Assembly: GCA_948144175.1 (NCBI GenBank)
Contig: CANXME010002568.1
Location: 868,001-932,000 of the forward strand
DNA: 64,000 nucleotides
Source: Closterium sp. NIES-65
Lineage: Eukaryota; Streptophyta; Zygnematophyceae; Desmidiales; Closteriaceae
Direction of reading: 5' to 3'
Position numbers and translations under genes: made by a program. Positions 1 through 16,920 of this stretch are shown here, in pieces. The notes under the pieces are model-generated. The model searched no databases, was not told where the DNA came from, and saw nothing but the letters and a program-made list of their open reading frames with translations. Position 1 is the stretch's first letter; each line of letters opens with the position of its first letter.

Positions 1-18
1 GGCCAACCAGCAACAGCG

Positions 19-1322
19 TCACTCCCAAGGCCAACCAGCAACAGCGTCACTCCCAAGGCTAGTAGGGACCGAAGTCAGAGCAGACGGAATCGCCCTCACT
101 GCCGCAGCATCATTAGCGAAAGTATTACCAGCAAAAGCACCACCAGCAAATGCGTTCTTGGGAAAACCGTTTCTCCCAGACCCAGCAGCCGCCATGACAA
201 CCCCTTCTAGCTCCATCACGCGCCTCTCCGGCGCAGCAACATAACCCACTGCCCTATCCAGCATAGCGCACGTGTCCCCCCGCCCCCTCACCTTCGCCCG
301 CAGCCTCCGCAGCCCCTCACTGATCCTCTCCCTCCTCCGCCGCTCCGCCATGCTGCGTCTCTTAACCCTCTGGTTCGGCACCGAACCAGTCCCCACGGCC
401 TGGCATGGACGCGATCGCTCGTCGTCAGTGGCACACTCGTCTTGCACATCGCATGGGCAGCCAGTGGCCCTGCTCTGGTATATCACCCCGTGCTCATCTT
501 GTGTGGGCCAACCTTCCGCACCCCTGCACGGATTGTCGCCTGCGGGGGACCTGAGCCGATCATCTGCGTTGCACACAGGCTGCTGCTGAAGGCACACGCC
601 CGCACCAAACTCGTCGCCAGAATGCCACCGAACCCTGCCACCCATGCCACCCATGCCACCCATGCCGTCCACGCCGCTCGTGTCTGATTCTCCCACTCGT
701 CTAGTCGCTGCGCTGCCCAGGATACGAGGATCAACAACCGTGGCATTGCCGCCCAGGATAGGTGTCGTTGTAGCACTGCCCAGGATAGACGTCGCTACGG
801 CACTGGCTGGATTCGGCCGAACGAACGAGACACTGGCCGGTTCGAGCACGCTCCTCCGGCTGTGGCAGGCATGCGGGATATGCCTGGGGCCCTGCTGTCG
901 CATGTGAGCGGCTGTTGCGAAGCTAGTGGGACCTCCTGGGCTTGGGATTTTTCTCTTCTGTCCAGCGTCGCTTGCTGAGTTGGTGCCAGTACTGCTGAAA
1001 ACGCCATGCACAGCGAATTCGGGGGCCCCACAGCTGCCACCACTGCCACTCCTCTCCCCGCCCGGTCCTCCCTTGCGTCCCCACCCACCTCCACCACGAG
1101 CCAATTGCAGAGCGCCATCTGGACGGTACCTGGGAGCAAACGTAGAAGCAAGGGCGGTCTCAAATAGCTTTGTTGATGTTCCAGCATCCGGAAGTGAGGA
1201 GAAAGCTGAGAGCCAGTGCTCCCCCTCCCCTCCTTCCAACTGCTGCTCCTGCTGCTGTTGATAATCCCGTTGCTGGTGCTCCTTCCGCCGCTTCCATAGG
1301 TTCTGCTGCTGCTGTCTCTGCT

Positions 1323-1365
<43 letters not shown>

Positions 1366-2163
1366 CCGCCTCGCTTGCGTAGACAGGTGCTGCTCCTCTG
1401 CCTGTGTGCGCGCCCGCAGGAGAGCCATGAGCTGCGCGCTGTCGTCCTCTTTGTCCCCCCTTATCTGCAGCCTCGCCGTCACCCGGCTTGACAGCACCGC
1501 TTCCCCTGCCTTTGCCTCTGCCCTTGCGTCGGCAACTGCTGCTTCTGCTGTCCCTGCTGCTGCTGCTGCCTCTGGCTGCTGTGCTTTCAGCTGCTGAACT
1601 TCCACCTGCTGTGCTTCCTGCAGTCGCAGCAAGCGTTCAAGGTGCGAGAGCCCAGCCAGCATGCGCTGTATCTGCACCTTTCCGCTTGCGAGAAGGGAAG
1701 AGAGCGGAGAGTGCGGCGGTACGAGAAGGGAAGAGGGCGGAGAGTGCGGCGGTACGAGAAGGGAAGAGGGCGGAGACTGCGGCGGTACGAGAAGGGAAGA
1801 GGGCGGAGAGTGCGGCGGTACGAGAAGGGAAGAGGGCGGAGAGTGCGGCGGTACGAGAAGGGTAGAGCGTGGAGAGTGCAGCGGTGCGAGCGGGGAAGAG
1901 TGTGGAGAGCGCGATGGTGCGAGCGGGAGAAAAAGGTCGTCCATGGCGAGGAGTGCGGCAGGAGCGAGGGAGTCCGACGGTGGTGGTAACACCGGCGGTG
2001 CCCCTCCCATGCTGCTGCTGCTGGTGATGGTGGTGGTAGTGCCGTGGCTGTTGTGGGGAGAGTGCGGCAGTGAGAGAAGGGTAGAGTGTGGAGAGTGCAG
2101 CGGCGCGAGCAGGGAAGAGTGCGGAGAGTGCGGCGGTGCGAGCGGGAAAAGAAGATCGTCCAT
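19..2163 (-). CDS. bHLH transcription factor, subfamily IX/FBH-like
   Basis: Open frame of 714 codons. Near residues 596-650 it has a basic helix-loop-helix domain: a basic region with SMAERRRRERISE, then a helix with LRRLRAKV, a loop, and a second helix around AMLDRAVGYV. The spacing and the AER..R.RISE pattern recall the plant FBH/bHLH122-type group, which binds E-box DNA in the nucleus; the wording of the loop and second helix is diverged, so the subgroup is an inference. The N-terminal half is low complexity: an 11-residue PPHSPPSSLLV-type repeat (about residues 100-160), a second copy of the MDDL(L/F) start around residue 74, and a polyglutamine tract around residues 265-300. An Ala/Gly-rich tail follows the bHLH. 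The start is the first ATG of the frame; introns or an upstream start cannot be excluded. Confidence 0.68.
1320..1375. repeat. CTG/CAG trinucleotide run (polyglutamine)
   Basis: Tandem GCT/CTG triplets that read as glutamine on the minus strand inside the bHLH gene. Confidence 0.9.
1690..1865. repeat. 33-bp coding minisatellite in the bHLH gene
   Basis: About five near-identical 33-bp units in tandem. Because 33 is a multiple of three the array keeps frame and gives the repeated PPHSPPSSLLV segment on the minus strand. Confidence 0.85.
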
Positions 2164-2224
2164 AGTGAAGAGTGGGGCGGTAGCGAGAGAGTCCGACGGT
2201 GTCCCTTCCGTGCGACGTCGTTCA

Positions 2225-2312
2225 GGTTGCGATGTTGTTCAGGTAGAGCCGTGCGACGTCGTTCAGGTAGAGCCGTGCGACGTCGTTCAGGTAGAGCGGT
2301 GCGGCGTCGTTC
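2225..2312. repeat. 21-bp tandem repeat upstream of the bHLH gene
   Basis: Four copies of a unit containing GACGTCGTTCAGGTAGAGC lie just 5' of the bHLH start codon. They would fall in the leader or promoter. Confidence 0.75.
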
Positions 2313-2345
2313 AAGAACTGGCAATACTAGAGGCCAGCGGTTGAG

Positions 2346-4440
2346 CCTGCGAGCGGGCCTTTACCGGCGGTGAAATGGGCAGCGGACGATATGACGCTAG
2401 GAGAGCCTCTCGTCTGAGCCGTCACAATGTGGCACTAGGAGTCTGCACAACTGGCATGAAAGGAGCTGAGATGAAACGACTTCGTTTCGGAAATGAGATG
2501 AAAGGCGGATGCGAATCTGGTACTAAGAACGAGACATTCTTCGAGAAATACTGCAACACTTTCTGGGAAGGATTGGAAGGGCACTCTTCCGCTCCGCCGC
2601 GTTTGTTGCGATCGCGGCGCCATCCCACCCGTAGGGTGAGTCGTGCGCCAATCGTGGCGTCCCCAGGCGGCAGACACGGGGCGCTCCGCCTCACATGATT
2701 GGGGCCACCACACCACGAGCTTTCGCTGTGACAGTATCGCCGCGCTGCACGTTCTTGGCGGCAGTCAACCGCCATCGCACGGGACGCACGCAGTTAGTAC
2801 AGTACGATGTCGTGGAGGCACTAATCCACCACTAGTGCGTGGTTCGGTTCGATGCCTAGCAGCAGGTCGTGTTACAGTCTGGACCTCCATAGAATGCCGT
2901 CGACTGTGTAACTGTGCGAAATCAGAAGTTACACGTACAACAAACTCTAGGTGCGCTGGCAACGGTCAACCGCTCCGCATGCAGCGATTCATGATGGATG
3001 GAGCGCGCTGGATTTTAGATCTGGAAGCTTGGGCAGAAATCCAGTGACCGAAATAGTCGTGGTGTGACTCGTTAGTGAGCTGGAAGCTTGAGCCGAAAGC
3101 GAGTGAACCAGAAAGAGAGCTAGTGAGCTGTATCGAGAAGTACCAGCTAGGCCTACTGTACTGTACAGTCTGGAAAACCGACACGGAAGTTACCCTAGAA
3201 GCGCGGGAGGGGGGGCAAGCCCGAGGGAAATTGCTGCAAAATCACGAGGCCACAGCAGGAAATTTACCGTCCAGACCAGACGTCTGGAGTTTTGCTCGGT
3301 TTTGCCTGGTCTTCTGACCGGCCGTGATCACACTGACCCTGTTCGACAGGCAGGCAAGCCCTTCCGCGGAATCATCACGGCTGTTTCCACTTAGACTTTT
3401 TTTCTCACGGTCAGCCCGCAAATTGGTGTCACTGGGCCTTAGCGCCCTGCAACCTGAAGGGTTAAGGGTTAGGCTATCGAACGTGCCGTTAACCCTTCAA
3501 CTTCATCTCCCCCGAAAGCTCCCAGCTCCTTCTCTCCCGCGCAGACTTTAGCCTAGCTCTAGCCCAGCCCTCCAATCCCCAGAAGGGAGGTTGGCCAAGG
3601 GCTAGGCTAGGGTTCCATACGGGAGGGAATACCCACCTCATACCCTACGAAAGTTTTCCCACCAGTGCCCATGCTCTCGCCTCTCCCATCTCTGCCCCTG
3701 AAAAAGTCCCTTCCTCACACAACCAAACCAGCCACCAGCCACGCACGACTCTCACTTCTCCACTTCTCCCTTGAGTTACCCAGGTTCCCATGCCATCCCT
3801 ACGCAAAATTTTAGACCCTGCCCACAATGAAGATGGTGGAAGGAGGGGTTGCAACATCGCCATGACGACCCCCTCCTTCCGACCTCGGGAGGCGCTGCTT
3901 CCGATTTCGTGGGTGGGGGGGTAGCCTGGGAGAAGTTACTTCGAAAACTCCTCTTAGTTCTAACCTAACCCTAGCTCTCCAAGGAGGTGCCTGCCTGTCG
4001 AACAGGGCCACTAAATTGTGCACGACTCGCGACACGACACGAAATCTGGCGAAGCAGCAAACATCTCGCGACGGTGTTGTCCCACGGAGTGGCGATGATT
4101 TCCGAAATTGGTTTCCATGTTTCGAGGTGCTCCTATGAAGTAACAAACTGCAAGGGCTTGACCATTACTGTACCCGCGTGATCAGCGTGTTCTTTGATTC
4201 GACCCCATTGAACTAAACCCAGCAAGCTGGGTGTATGACGGTTGAGGGCGATGGGTGCATGTGGGACTGTGTTAACACTTACAATTTGGTCCTACTATGA
4301 GTATGCTCAGTGATTGAACACTATCCAGATTCATTCTCACAATATGTTCTCTGCACCAGCTGAAGTGTTTCAAAAAGACACCACTTATTGCCCCTGATAG
4401 ACCATTCACTACATAATATCACAGCCATGAATCACCGCAT
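2346..4440. other. intergenic region with no recognisable gene
   Basis: Only short unconvincing open frames are present. The one structured part is an inverted repeat pair at 3338-3356 and 3988-4006 with smaller hairpins between them, listed separately. Confidence 0.6.
3338..4006. repeat. inverted-repeat-bounded segment, MITE-like
   Basis: CCTGTTCGACAGGCAGGCA at 3338-3356 is matched exactly in reverse complement at 3988-4006. Inside lies a second hairpin (TGAAGGGTTAA at 3455-3465 against 3489-3499) and mirrored CTAGGCTAGGG-like blocks near 3550 and 3605. No clear target duplication was found, so the class is open. Confidence 0.45.
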
Positions 4441-9978
<5,538 letters not shown>

Positions 9979-11047
9979 GAGCAGGCAGATGCCAGGTTTC
10001 AGAGGTCGTACAATAATAGTTCAGTCGACCCTTGATATTGTTAAGCGGTGCTGTTGTGCAGCGGAAAGCTTTTCTGCAGCGGAAAACTTTACTAATGGAG
10101 TTGCAAGTAGGAATGAAGGAATGTGCTATGTTGTGTTTGGTATTATCATGAAACTACCATGCTGCTGGCAGGGAGGGGAGAATCGGGCATGAAGGTCTGC
10201 TGGGTGGTTGGTCGGTTCAAGGAATCACCACCAACACCCCATTGCACGCATTCTCTGGATGACGTGTTAGTTTCGTGCAAAACCGCCTGCCCGGATCGAG
10301 CCAATCCTGCACGACTCTGAAGTTATTGTGACTACTCAGACGGGGAGTCTAGATTGATTCGTTTCCATGTATCCCACCTGCCTTGTTTACCACAGCCAAG
10401 TGAAGACCCTTGTGACCTGTTTTGACGAGTTTTTTCAGTCTGGTAGAGCTGACCGTCAGTACACACTTCTTTGCGCAGAATGCTTCGCCAGCCAATCACC
10501 AGTCAATCTCTACACAAATTCAGCAACCGCCTCGAGGATCTCTCTGTCTCCCTGCTTCGTATCTCCCAGATTCCAGGGGAATTGGCTGAGTCGGAGCCTT
10601 GCGTGGCAAGGCGTGGTTACACATTCCAGCACAGATTCATAATGCTGGCATGTCAAATTTTCATCAGTTATTGCAATTCCGGTATTATATTCATCCTAGT
10701 TCGCTGTAAATTCCAGCCCAAGCCTTCTCTTGAACGGTTCTTCAAGTAAACATACGAGCTGCCTTTTGCTTTCGTAGAATTTGCTCATCAAGGAGTTGTG
10801 AAACATAATTTACTTTGCACTGGCAATAAAATTTGAAAAGCCTGTATTCACATTGGCTTGAACGAAGTAAATACGGTAGGTTACTTCACAGCAACATGTC
10901 TCACAAAATTGTGATGGGCATACGGTAATGTCCATGCTCCACCTCGTGCAGTGTGCTCTTTCAAGTACGAGTCACTCATGCACTCTGCTCTTCCTAGTAC
11001 TGGTCTCTCCCGGCCTGTAATGACACAGCCCTAGAAAAATCACCTCT
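9979..11047. other. intergenic region with no recognisable gene
   Basis: Upstream flank of the fumarate reductase and 3' flank of the DUF924 gene. I see no coding pattern, RNA gene or repeat here. Confidence 0.55.
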
Positions 11048-13473
11048 CTAGAACCCACCATGTGTTGCCACGTGCTCCACCTCTTCCGCTGTGCTCTCCC
11101 TCCGCAGCACGTCATTCCTGTGGGGAAACCGACCAAACTTGACAATGATGTCACGGTGTTTGTGAGCAAAGCCCACCCACCCGGACAGGGAGTCCTTGAG
11201 TGGGCCTTCTGGTGCCTCTGCTACTGACTCCGACAGCAGTTGCACACACAGGTCCTGGTCTGCTATATCTGGTGAGTGAGGAGGGGGAAGGGGGGGAAAT
11301 GAAAAGGAAGATTTGAGTTACTGTATGACAAAAAAATGAACACTTGAAGAGAGTGCCTGGTGATTCAGCTGCTGACTCTGATAGCAGCTGCACACAGAGG
11401 TCTTGTTCTGCTAGGTCTGGTTGGGGGAAAAAGACACGAGAAGTTTGAGAACCGAGCATCAAACTGGGATGAATTCAAACCATCTGAAACTCAATCTCAG
11501 ATGCTTAAAAACGAACTGATCAGCGCTCCCCAAACATATGTTCCAAAACGGCTAAAAAAACAGTAAACTGCCTGGAGCTTGTATCTACAGAGCATCTAAG
11601 ATTGACCCACCTTCTGAATGCATAAATGGCAGGTAGAAAAAGGACCGAATACGAAGGTGAAATTGCTTGTTGAATCCCTTGGCTATGGCCCTGCATTGCA
11701 CATAACAAAATCCATCTCTTGGTGAGGACAAGCAGCCGCAATAAAAACATGGCACTTCCACACAAACTCCAGGGTCATGAACAAAAAAGAGGAGTAGAAG
11801 CACATCAGCAATGAAACTCGTTAGATATGAGAATTGGATACGGGCAGCACAGAGCGCAGCTTGGAGAAGATATTTGCTTGGATAAATAAGAAAGTGACTC
11901 AAGTTTAACGGCACGAGCTGTTAGAAAGAGAAAAGAAGGAGCAGAGAGCCAGTTTTGACTGCACAACAGGGTGCTCTAAAGGTGCGATTACAAAGGGACT
12001 GAATTCAGTCACCTTTTTGCGACTTCACGGGCCAACGCGTCCTGTAGCAGGGATGGAAGGACGTGTGGGAAAGTACGAAGAAGGGGAAGGTAAACAATTT
12101 AGACTCAGCCCAGGAAGAGCCCTGAAGAGGGATTTCCAGGGAGGGAGGAGGGAGGTTATGGGAAAGGACGAGGAGATGCAGATGAAAAGGAAGACTATTC
12201 TGTGAGTCACGGAAGAGTTTGGAACGACAATCAGTTGGTCAGATTGCGAAAGAAAGCGACTCGATGCAATGATTGTAATGATGGTGCATGTTGGAATGAA
12301 GGTGGCATCGCTTGTGGTGCCATCACAGGGAGATAGAGTCGAGATAATGAAAGACTGTCTGAATTATAGTAGTAGTGAGTATTTGAGGTACATGCTGCAG
12401 AGGGTGAAGAGGCTCTTGACGGTTTAGAGATGACAGTGAGCTCTAGATTGTAGGAATTGCAGTGACGTGGACGCTGATTGCAATGACGTGGATAAGCGTT
12501 GCGGAAGGTGACGTCAGCACTCACCTGAGCAAAGGAGTCAGGCGATCCCCTGAGGCTGTTCCTCGTAAACTGGTCCAGCAGCACGACCAATGCCAGCGAG
12601 CCACGTGGCGTGTCTTCCCAGCCTGCCAGCTGGCCTGACGCAGCGAGCGGGATGAGGGGGGCGAATCTGGCGCGGATAAAAGCGTCCACGTCAGCATCTT
12701 TGCGGAACCAGAGAGATTGCTTGGCTGCCACGACATCATCTTCTGGTGCTGGGCCCTGCCAAGGAGCAATAAGAGGGTTGGAAGCACAAGAAAATGCTAC
12801 GTTTGGAAAGGGGGTTGGGAGTTGGGAAAAACTTACTTCAATTCAAAATAATGCTTGGCTTGGAAAGAGATTTGGTACTGCCATTTTCTCACAGCATAGT
12901 CAATTCGTTATTAAGAATTCTCTGAAACCGACTCACAGCATAATCAGGCGCCATGAAGTCGCCGAACCAGTACACGAGAATCTCGTCAGCTGCCTTGTCC
13001 ACGTCAGCAGGCGTCACCCCGCTGCTGCTCGTCGCTACCGGACCGTCGGAAGCCATTGCTGCCGTCACTGTGGCGGTAAAGTGCCGGCGTTGGTTACGAC
13101 CGGCAATAAATTTAAGAGCTGGAGGATCTCTGTGAGCGACAGGCGTGGCCGTGGACCCTGACCAGATGTGTTTTTTCTTGATGGCGACGCTGTTGTCGCA
13201 GCAGCAGCTACAGATGCTACTGCTGTTGCTGCTGGTAACCCTGTAACTGCTAACACTAGATCTTGACAGTCCGCCAATCCCTGAATGAAATTGCGTGGTA
13301 ACAGAAAATTTCAAGGGTAGATGCACAGGCACCCGTTGAGACCTTGAAATATCGGCTCTCTTTGACGAATCTGGGCAAGAGAAGCGGAATTGCGAAAATG
13401 GAAATATTATTTCAATCGCCGAGGCTTGTCTAGCTCTCGAAAATACCGAGGCTTCGAGTCTAATGGCGAGCAT
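11048..13473 (-). CDS. DUF924 family protein, probably organelle-targeted
   Basis: Five exons join in phase: 13473-12937, 12755-12525, 12041-12013, 11690-11611, 11268-11048, giving about 365 residues. The core reads ILVYWFGDF, SLWFRKDADVDAFIRARF, LVVLLDQFTRN, RGSPDSFAQDALAREVAKRAI, FFYLPFMHSED and FGRFPHRNDVL, the hallmark order of DUF924, a helical family of unknown biochemical role common in bacteria and plants. The first ~140 residues are Ser/Arg-rich and look like a transit peptide; a shorter start at 13056 would remove it. The tiny 29-nt exon 3 is supported by its splice sites and by the family sequence it restores. A decayed copy of the start of the last exon lies at about 11350-11430. 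Confidence 0.85.
11350..11430 (-). pseudogene. decayed copy of DUF924 last exon, 5' part
   Basis: It codes a DLAEQDLCVQLLSESAAESPG-like peptide matching the start of the true exon (11268 onward) and keeps an upstream acceptor-like AG, then diverges. Confidence 0.8.
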
Positions 13474-14390
13474 CGGGCTGAAACGCTTTTCCGAATAACC
13501 GGCTGTCTCAGACCCAACGGCTAATACTGAAATTCCGGCAAATGCGTTTGATAGAGGCGCGCAGCCTAGGCTAATGAGCAGAAGTCAGAATGGATCTTGT
13601 CTAGAGATTTCCTCATGTGGCAGAGCAGACTGTAGTGTGAAGTGAGGTGCTGCCTCGGCGGTAGCAATTGGGAGGTTCTTGAAGTTGGCAAGAATAGTGG
13701 AACCACACATCGCATCATTGTAGGCGCGGATATGGAATTCGGAATTTGATAAGACTTCGAATCTTGGCTAGGTTTGAAAGGGTTCAGATTGTTCTAGTAC
13801 GGTCAATTCAGACTTCGTAATTTTGCCGTTCTGAACCGTTCATAATCGCCTCATACTTAGCTAAAATTTGGATAGCACTCTGATTTTCAGACTGGATAAC
13901 GCCTTTCACCGTTTCGAACCGCTCTAATCACACTTCTGACCGGAGAAACTGCCCTGGAGAATATCGGTCAAAGCAAGGCAAACTGCCCCAGCAGCCCCGA
14001 AAACCAGTGAAATATGACCTGCCTCGTGCGCGGTGCAGCTCGGTTGGTCCAAAGACTTCTCAATTCTCTGCCATGAAATGTATCAATAGGGAAAAACATT
14101 TTATGTGGGTGTTCACTTTAAGGCGTGGATTACCGTATGCATGGCACTAATATATTTCCTACGGTACGTATATCCGAAGTAATGTTCCGACCTAAGGCAA
14201 TTGCTGACGTGTGGGAACAATCTCTTCCCTCCAACCCAATGCTATTGCGGCTCAGCGGCAGTTTCGGCTCCTTCCTCTTCCACTGCGTTTGAAACACACA
14301 CCCATCACAACCACGCCATGAAGAATATCAGAAGTAGAGCATGATAGCTTCCACTGCTTTCATATATAAACGAAATATGGTACAGTACAT
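13474..14390. other. intergenic region with no recognisable gene
   Basis: Between the 5' end of the DUF924 gene and the 3' end of the transporter gene. Nothing identifiable on either strand. Confidence 0.55.
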
Positions 14391-14519
14391 GCATCAGGTA
14401 ATGGCTGAAATCTGTGAGGAAACATGGAAGTTAAAAGTGCAGTCAGGTTGATTCATAGGCCATGATGATGGAAGGTGGAACGGCATGATGTGTGCATGCA
14501 GAGATCTGAGTGAAAGTAC

Positions 14520-14639
<120 letters not shown>

Positions 14640-14720
14640 GAAGGGGTGGGGGGGGAGGGTGGGGAGAGAGAGAAGTAGAGAGGGATGAGAGAGGGGGAAG
14701 GAGTAACAGAAGGGAGGCAT

Positions 14721-15773
14721 TCAACTACCGTGATCCTTGTGGGCTTCAACATCCTTGGGCGACGTCAATGATTTTAGCTCCTCTCGTTTGGCAGATCCTC
14801 CTCCCCCACTACCACGGTAGTTTTGCTTCACAGTAGACTGCTGGTACATCACCCCACCAACGATTGTAATGAATAGACATAGCACTCCAAACGGGGATGC
14901 GTGCTTATCCCATATCATCACGTTGATGACGACAGTCAGCAGCTTGTTCGTCACGCCAAGTACAGTAAACGCCGTGGCTGAAATCGCTTTTCTGCACGCG
15001 AAACCGAAGAAGCTTATAGCGAGGCCGAACGCGCAGGAAAGCAGCACAGGGAAGACGATCCCGAATTCCCACGACGCCGTGCTCGCGGCTTTAATCGTAT
15101 CGCGAAATTCTCCCGTGATCATCCAGAAAACGGGAGCCATGAGGAGGGAGAGGAAGTTGTTGTAAAGGACGAAACCCCAGGTGTTCAGTCCCAGGCTGGT
15201 GACTATATGCTTGATGTACACCATCTCGAATGTGATTGTAAAGAGGTAAGCGAAGGCCCAGGTGTAAGCTCGGACGGTGTATTGGCTGTCTGTAAACACG
15301 TACCCTACAGCTCCCACTAGAATCACTACCAGCGCGCCCAGAGTGTAAGGCCCTGGCCATGGCTGCTTCCTGAATAAGTAATCGGCGAACGCGACGAGGA
15401 GGGGCGTGGAGGATCGGAAGATGATGAAGGTGTCGACATTTGCGTAGCGAAGCAGCGAGGTGTTGGTGAAAATCGCCATGTAGAATACGAAAGCGGCCGG
15501 AATGAATTTTTTGATCATGTCCCATCGGATCGGGTCGTGGACTAGGAGTTTAAATTGACCGGATGTGACGACGGCGACGACGCATGTGAGGTACTGGAGA
15601 GAGGTTAAGAGGCTCGGGTAAGGAAAGACGCCGATGGCGAATTTGTTGATGATTGCGAGGAGGCTGGAGCAGAGAGCGTAACCGACGGCTAGCGGGAGAG
15701 CGGTTAGGTCGCCTAAGTTGATGTTGACGCCGAATAGCTTGACGCTCGTGTTCTCCTTGTACCACGGCGCCAT
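14721..15773 (-). CDS. GFT1: GDP-L-fucose transporter (GONST4/GFT1-like)
   Basis: A single-exon protein of 350 residues with about ten hydrophobic helices, the form of Golgi nucleotide-sugar transporters of the drug/metabolite superfamily. Stretches such as [69 protein letters not shown] and [15 protein letters not shown] followed by [15 protein letters not shown] match the plant GONST4/GFT1 family closely. That family moves GDP-fucose into the Golgi lumen in exchange for GMP, for fucosylation of glycans and wall polysaccharides. The C-terminal tail is hydrophilic with a glycine run and Lys/Glu residues. There are no introns and no duplicated pieces, unlike its neighbours. Assignment to GDP-fucose over GDP-mannose rests on similarity only. 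Confidence 0.92.
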   Translation of the reverse strand: MAPWYKENTSVKLFGVNINLGDLTALPLAVGYALCSSLLAIINKFAIGVFPYPSLLTSLQYLTCVVAVVTSGQFKLLVHDPIRWDMIKKFIPAAFVFYMAIFTNTSLLRYANVDTFIIFRSSTPLLVAFADYLFRKQPWPGPYTLGALVVILVGAVGYVFTDSQYTVRAYTWAFAYLFTITFEMVYIKHIVTSLGLNTWGFVLYNNFLSLLMAPVFWMITGEFRDTIKAASTASWEFGIVFPVLLSCAFGLAISFFGFACRKAISATAFTVLGVTNKLLTVVINVMIWDKHASPFGVLCLFITIVGGVMYQQSTVKQNYRGSGGGGSAKREELKSLTSPKDVEAHKDHGS

Positions 15774-16730
15774 TGCTGACGTGTCAACGGTAGAGCAATT
15801 GCCGTTTTACTGGCTGATCGGCGACGGGACGAGACTAGCGACCAGCGTCAACACCATGAGCGGGATCTACAATGGCAGCACGAACCAGTGACGCTTTATG
15901 GACCTCCATAAATTACGCGCACGAAGCAGGCTTCAAGTCGTAGGCAAATAGCATGGGAAAGACGTGATGCATAGGAGATCAATCATAGGTTAGGTGGAGT
16001 GGAGCATCTGATAAGGGCTGGTGAAGTGAGCACGCAGAGGCGGGTTGGAGAAATCAGGAGTGTGCTGTGGGTAGTGGTTTTCCACACGGTAAACATCGGT
16101 TCTTGGCAAATCCGTGCTGGACATTTCCTGTGAGCTGGTTTGATGCGGTAGCGGTTCGATGCGGTTTGGTGTGAATAGAATCAGGCCGGAGTTGCAAATT
16201 TGCATAATTTGCTACAAAAGTCCACCACAACCCACATATGAAACATGTGCTGAATCTTGTACTGGAGCAACCCAAAACGAATTTGGAGGGAAGAGGGAAT
16301 GATCAGCACTTGATGCCTGTCGGTCCTTCGGGATTTGGTTCCTAGAAATTTGTTCCTCAAGCAGCCATTCAGGACAGTGAAAGCTTCTATTAGTGTCGCA
16401 GGCTCGTGTGTTGAACTATCATCAGTTTCGAATACATTCCGTATTTTCTTGCACGAAAATATGGCGGTCGACTCGCAAGAAGCCATCCGCCTGGCGTTCC
16501 TTCTCGAGCCAGGCCACAACGTCAGCAGTACGGATGGTTTTGATTATCTTGGCACCCGACGGTTTCTTCTTAAGACTAAAGCTCAAGACGCGACCCTCCA
16601 GCGACACGTAGGTGATCATAATGATGCCTCCGGATGTCATATTGTAACTCTCGATCCATGTACAATGCTCAAACGGCAAAGATACGCTTCGACCCGCATT
16701 GAGTCTATATTTATGATACGACATTAGACG
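15774..16730. other. intergenic/promoter region between GFT1 and WDR13-like gene
   Basis: The two genes diverge, so this stretch should hold both promoters and the missing first exon of the WDR13-like gene. A 100-codon minus frame at 16422-16724 (with DVVAWLEKERQADGFLRVD) looks somewhat protein-like but I do not recognise it, and no clear promoter element stands out. Confidence 0.5.
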
Positions 16731-16920
16731 CTTGTTCTGCGATCTCCGAATACTTTGTCGACGTGGATGGCTGAGGTCTGCTCTTCCCTATCTCGACATC
16801 GTTGTTGAACGTGGTAACCACACCCTCCCCTCGCAGTCCCCTCGCACTCCCCTCGCCTTTCCCTCGCAATCCCCTCACACTCCCCTCTCACTCCCCTCAC
16901 ACTTCCCTCCCGCACCCCAG

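Noticed and set aside
16422-16724. 100-codon minus frame with DVVAWLEKERQADGFLRVD
   Set aside because: Somewhat protein-like but without a recognised family, start context or splice support; kept only as a note in the intergenic entry.
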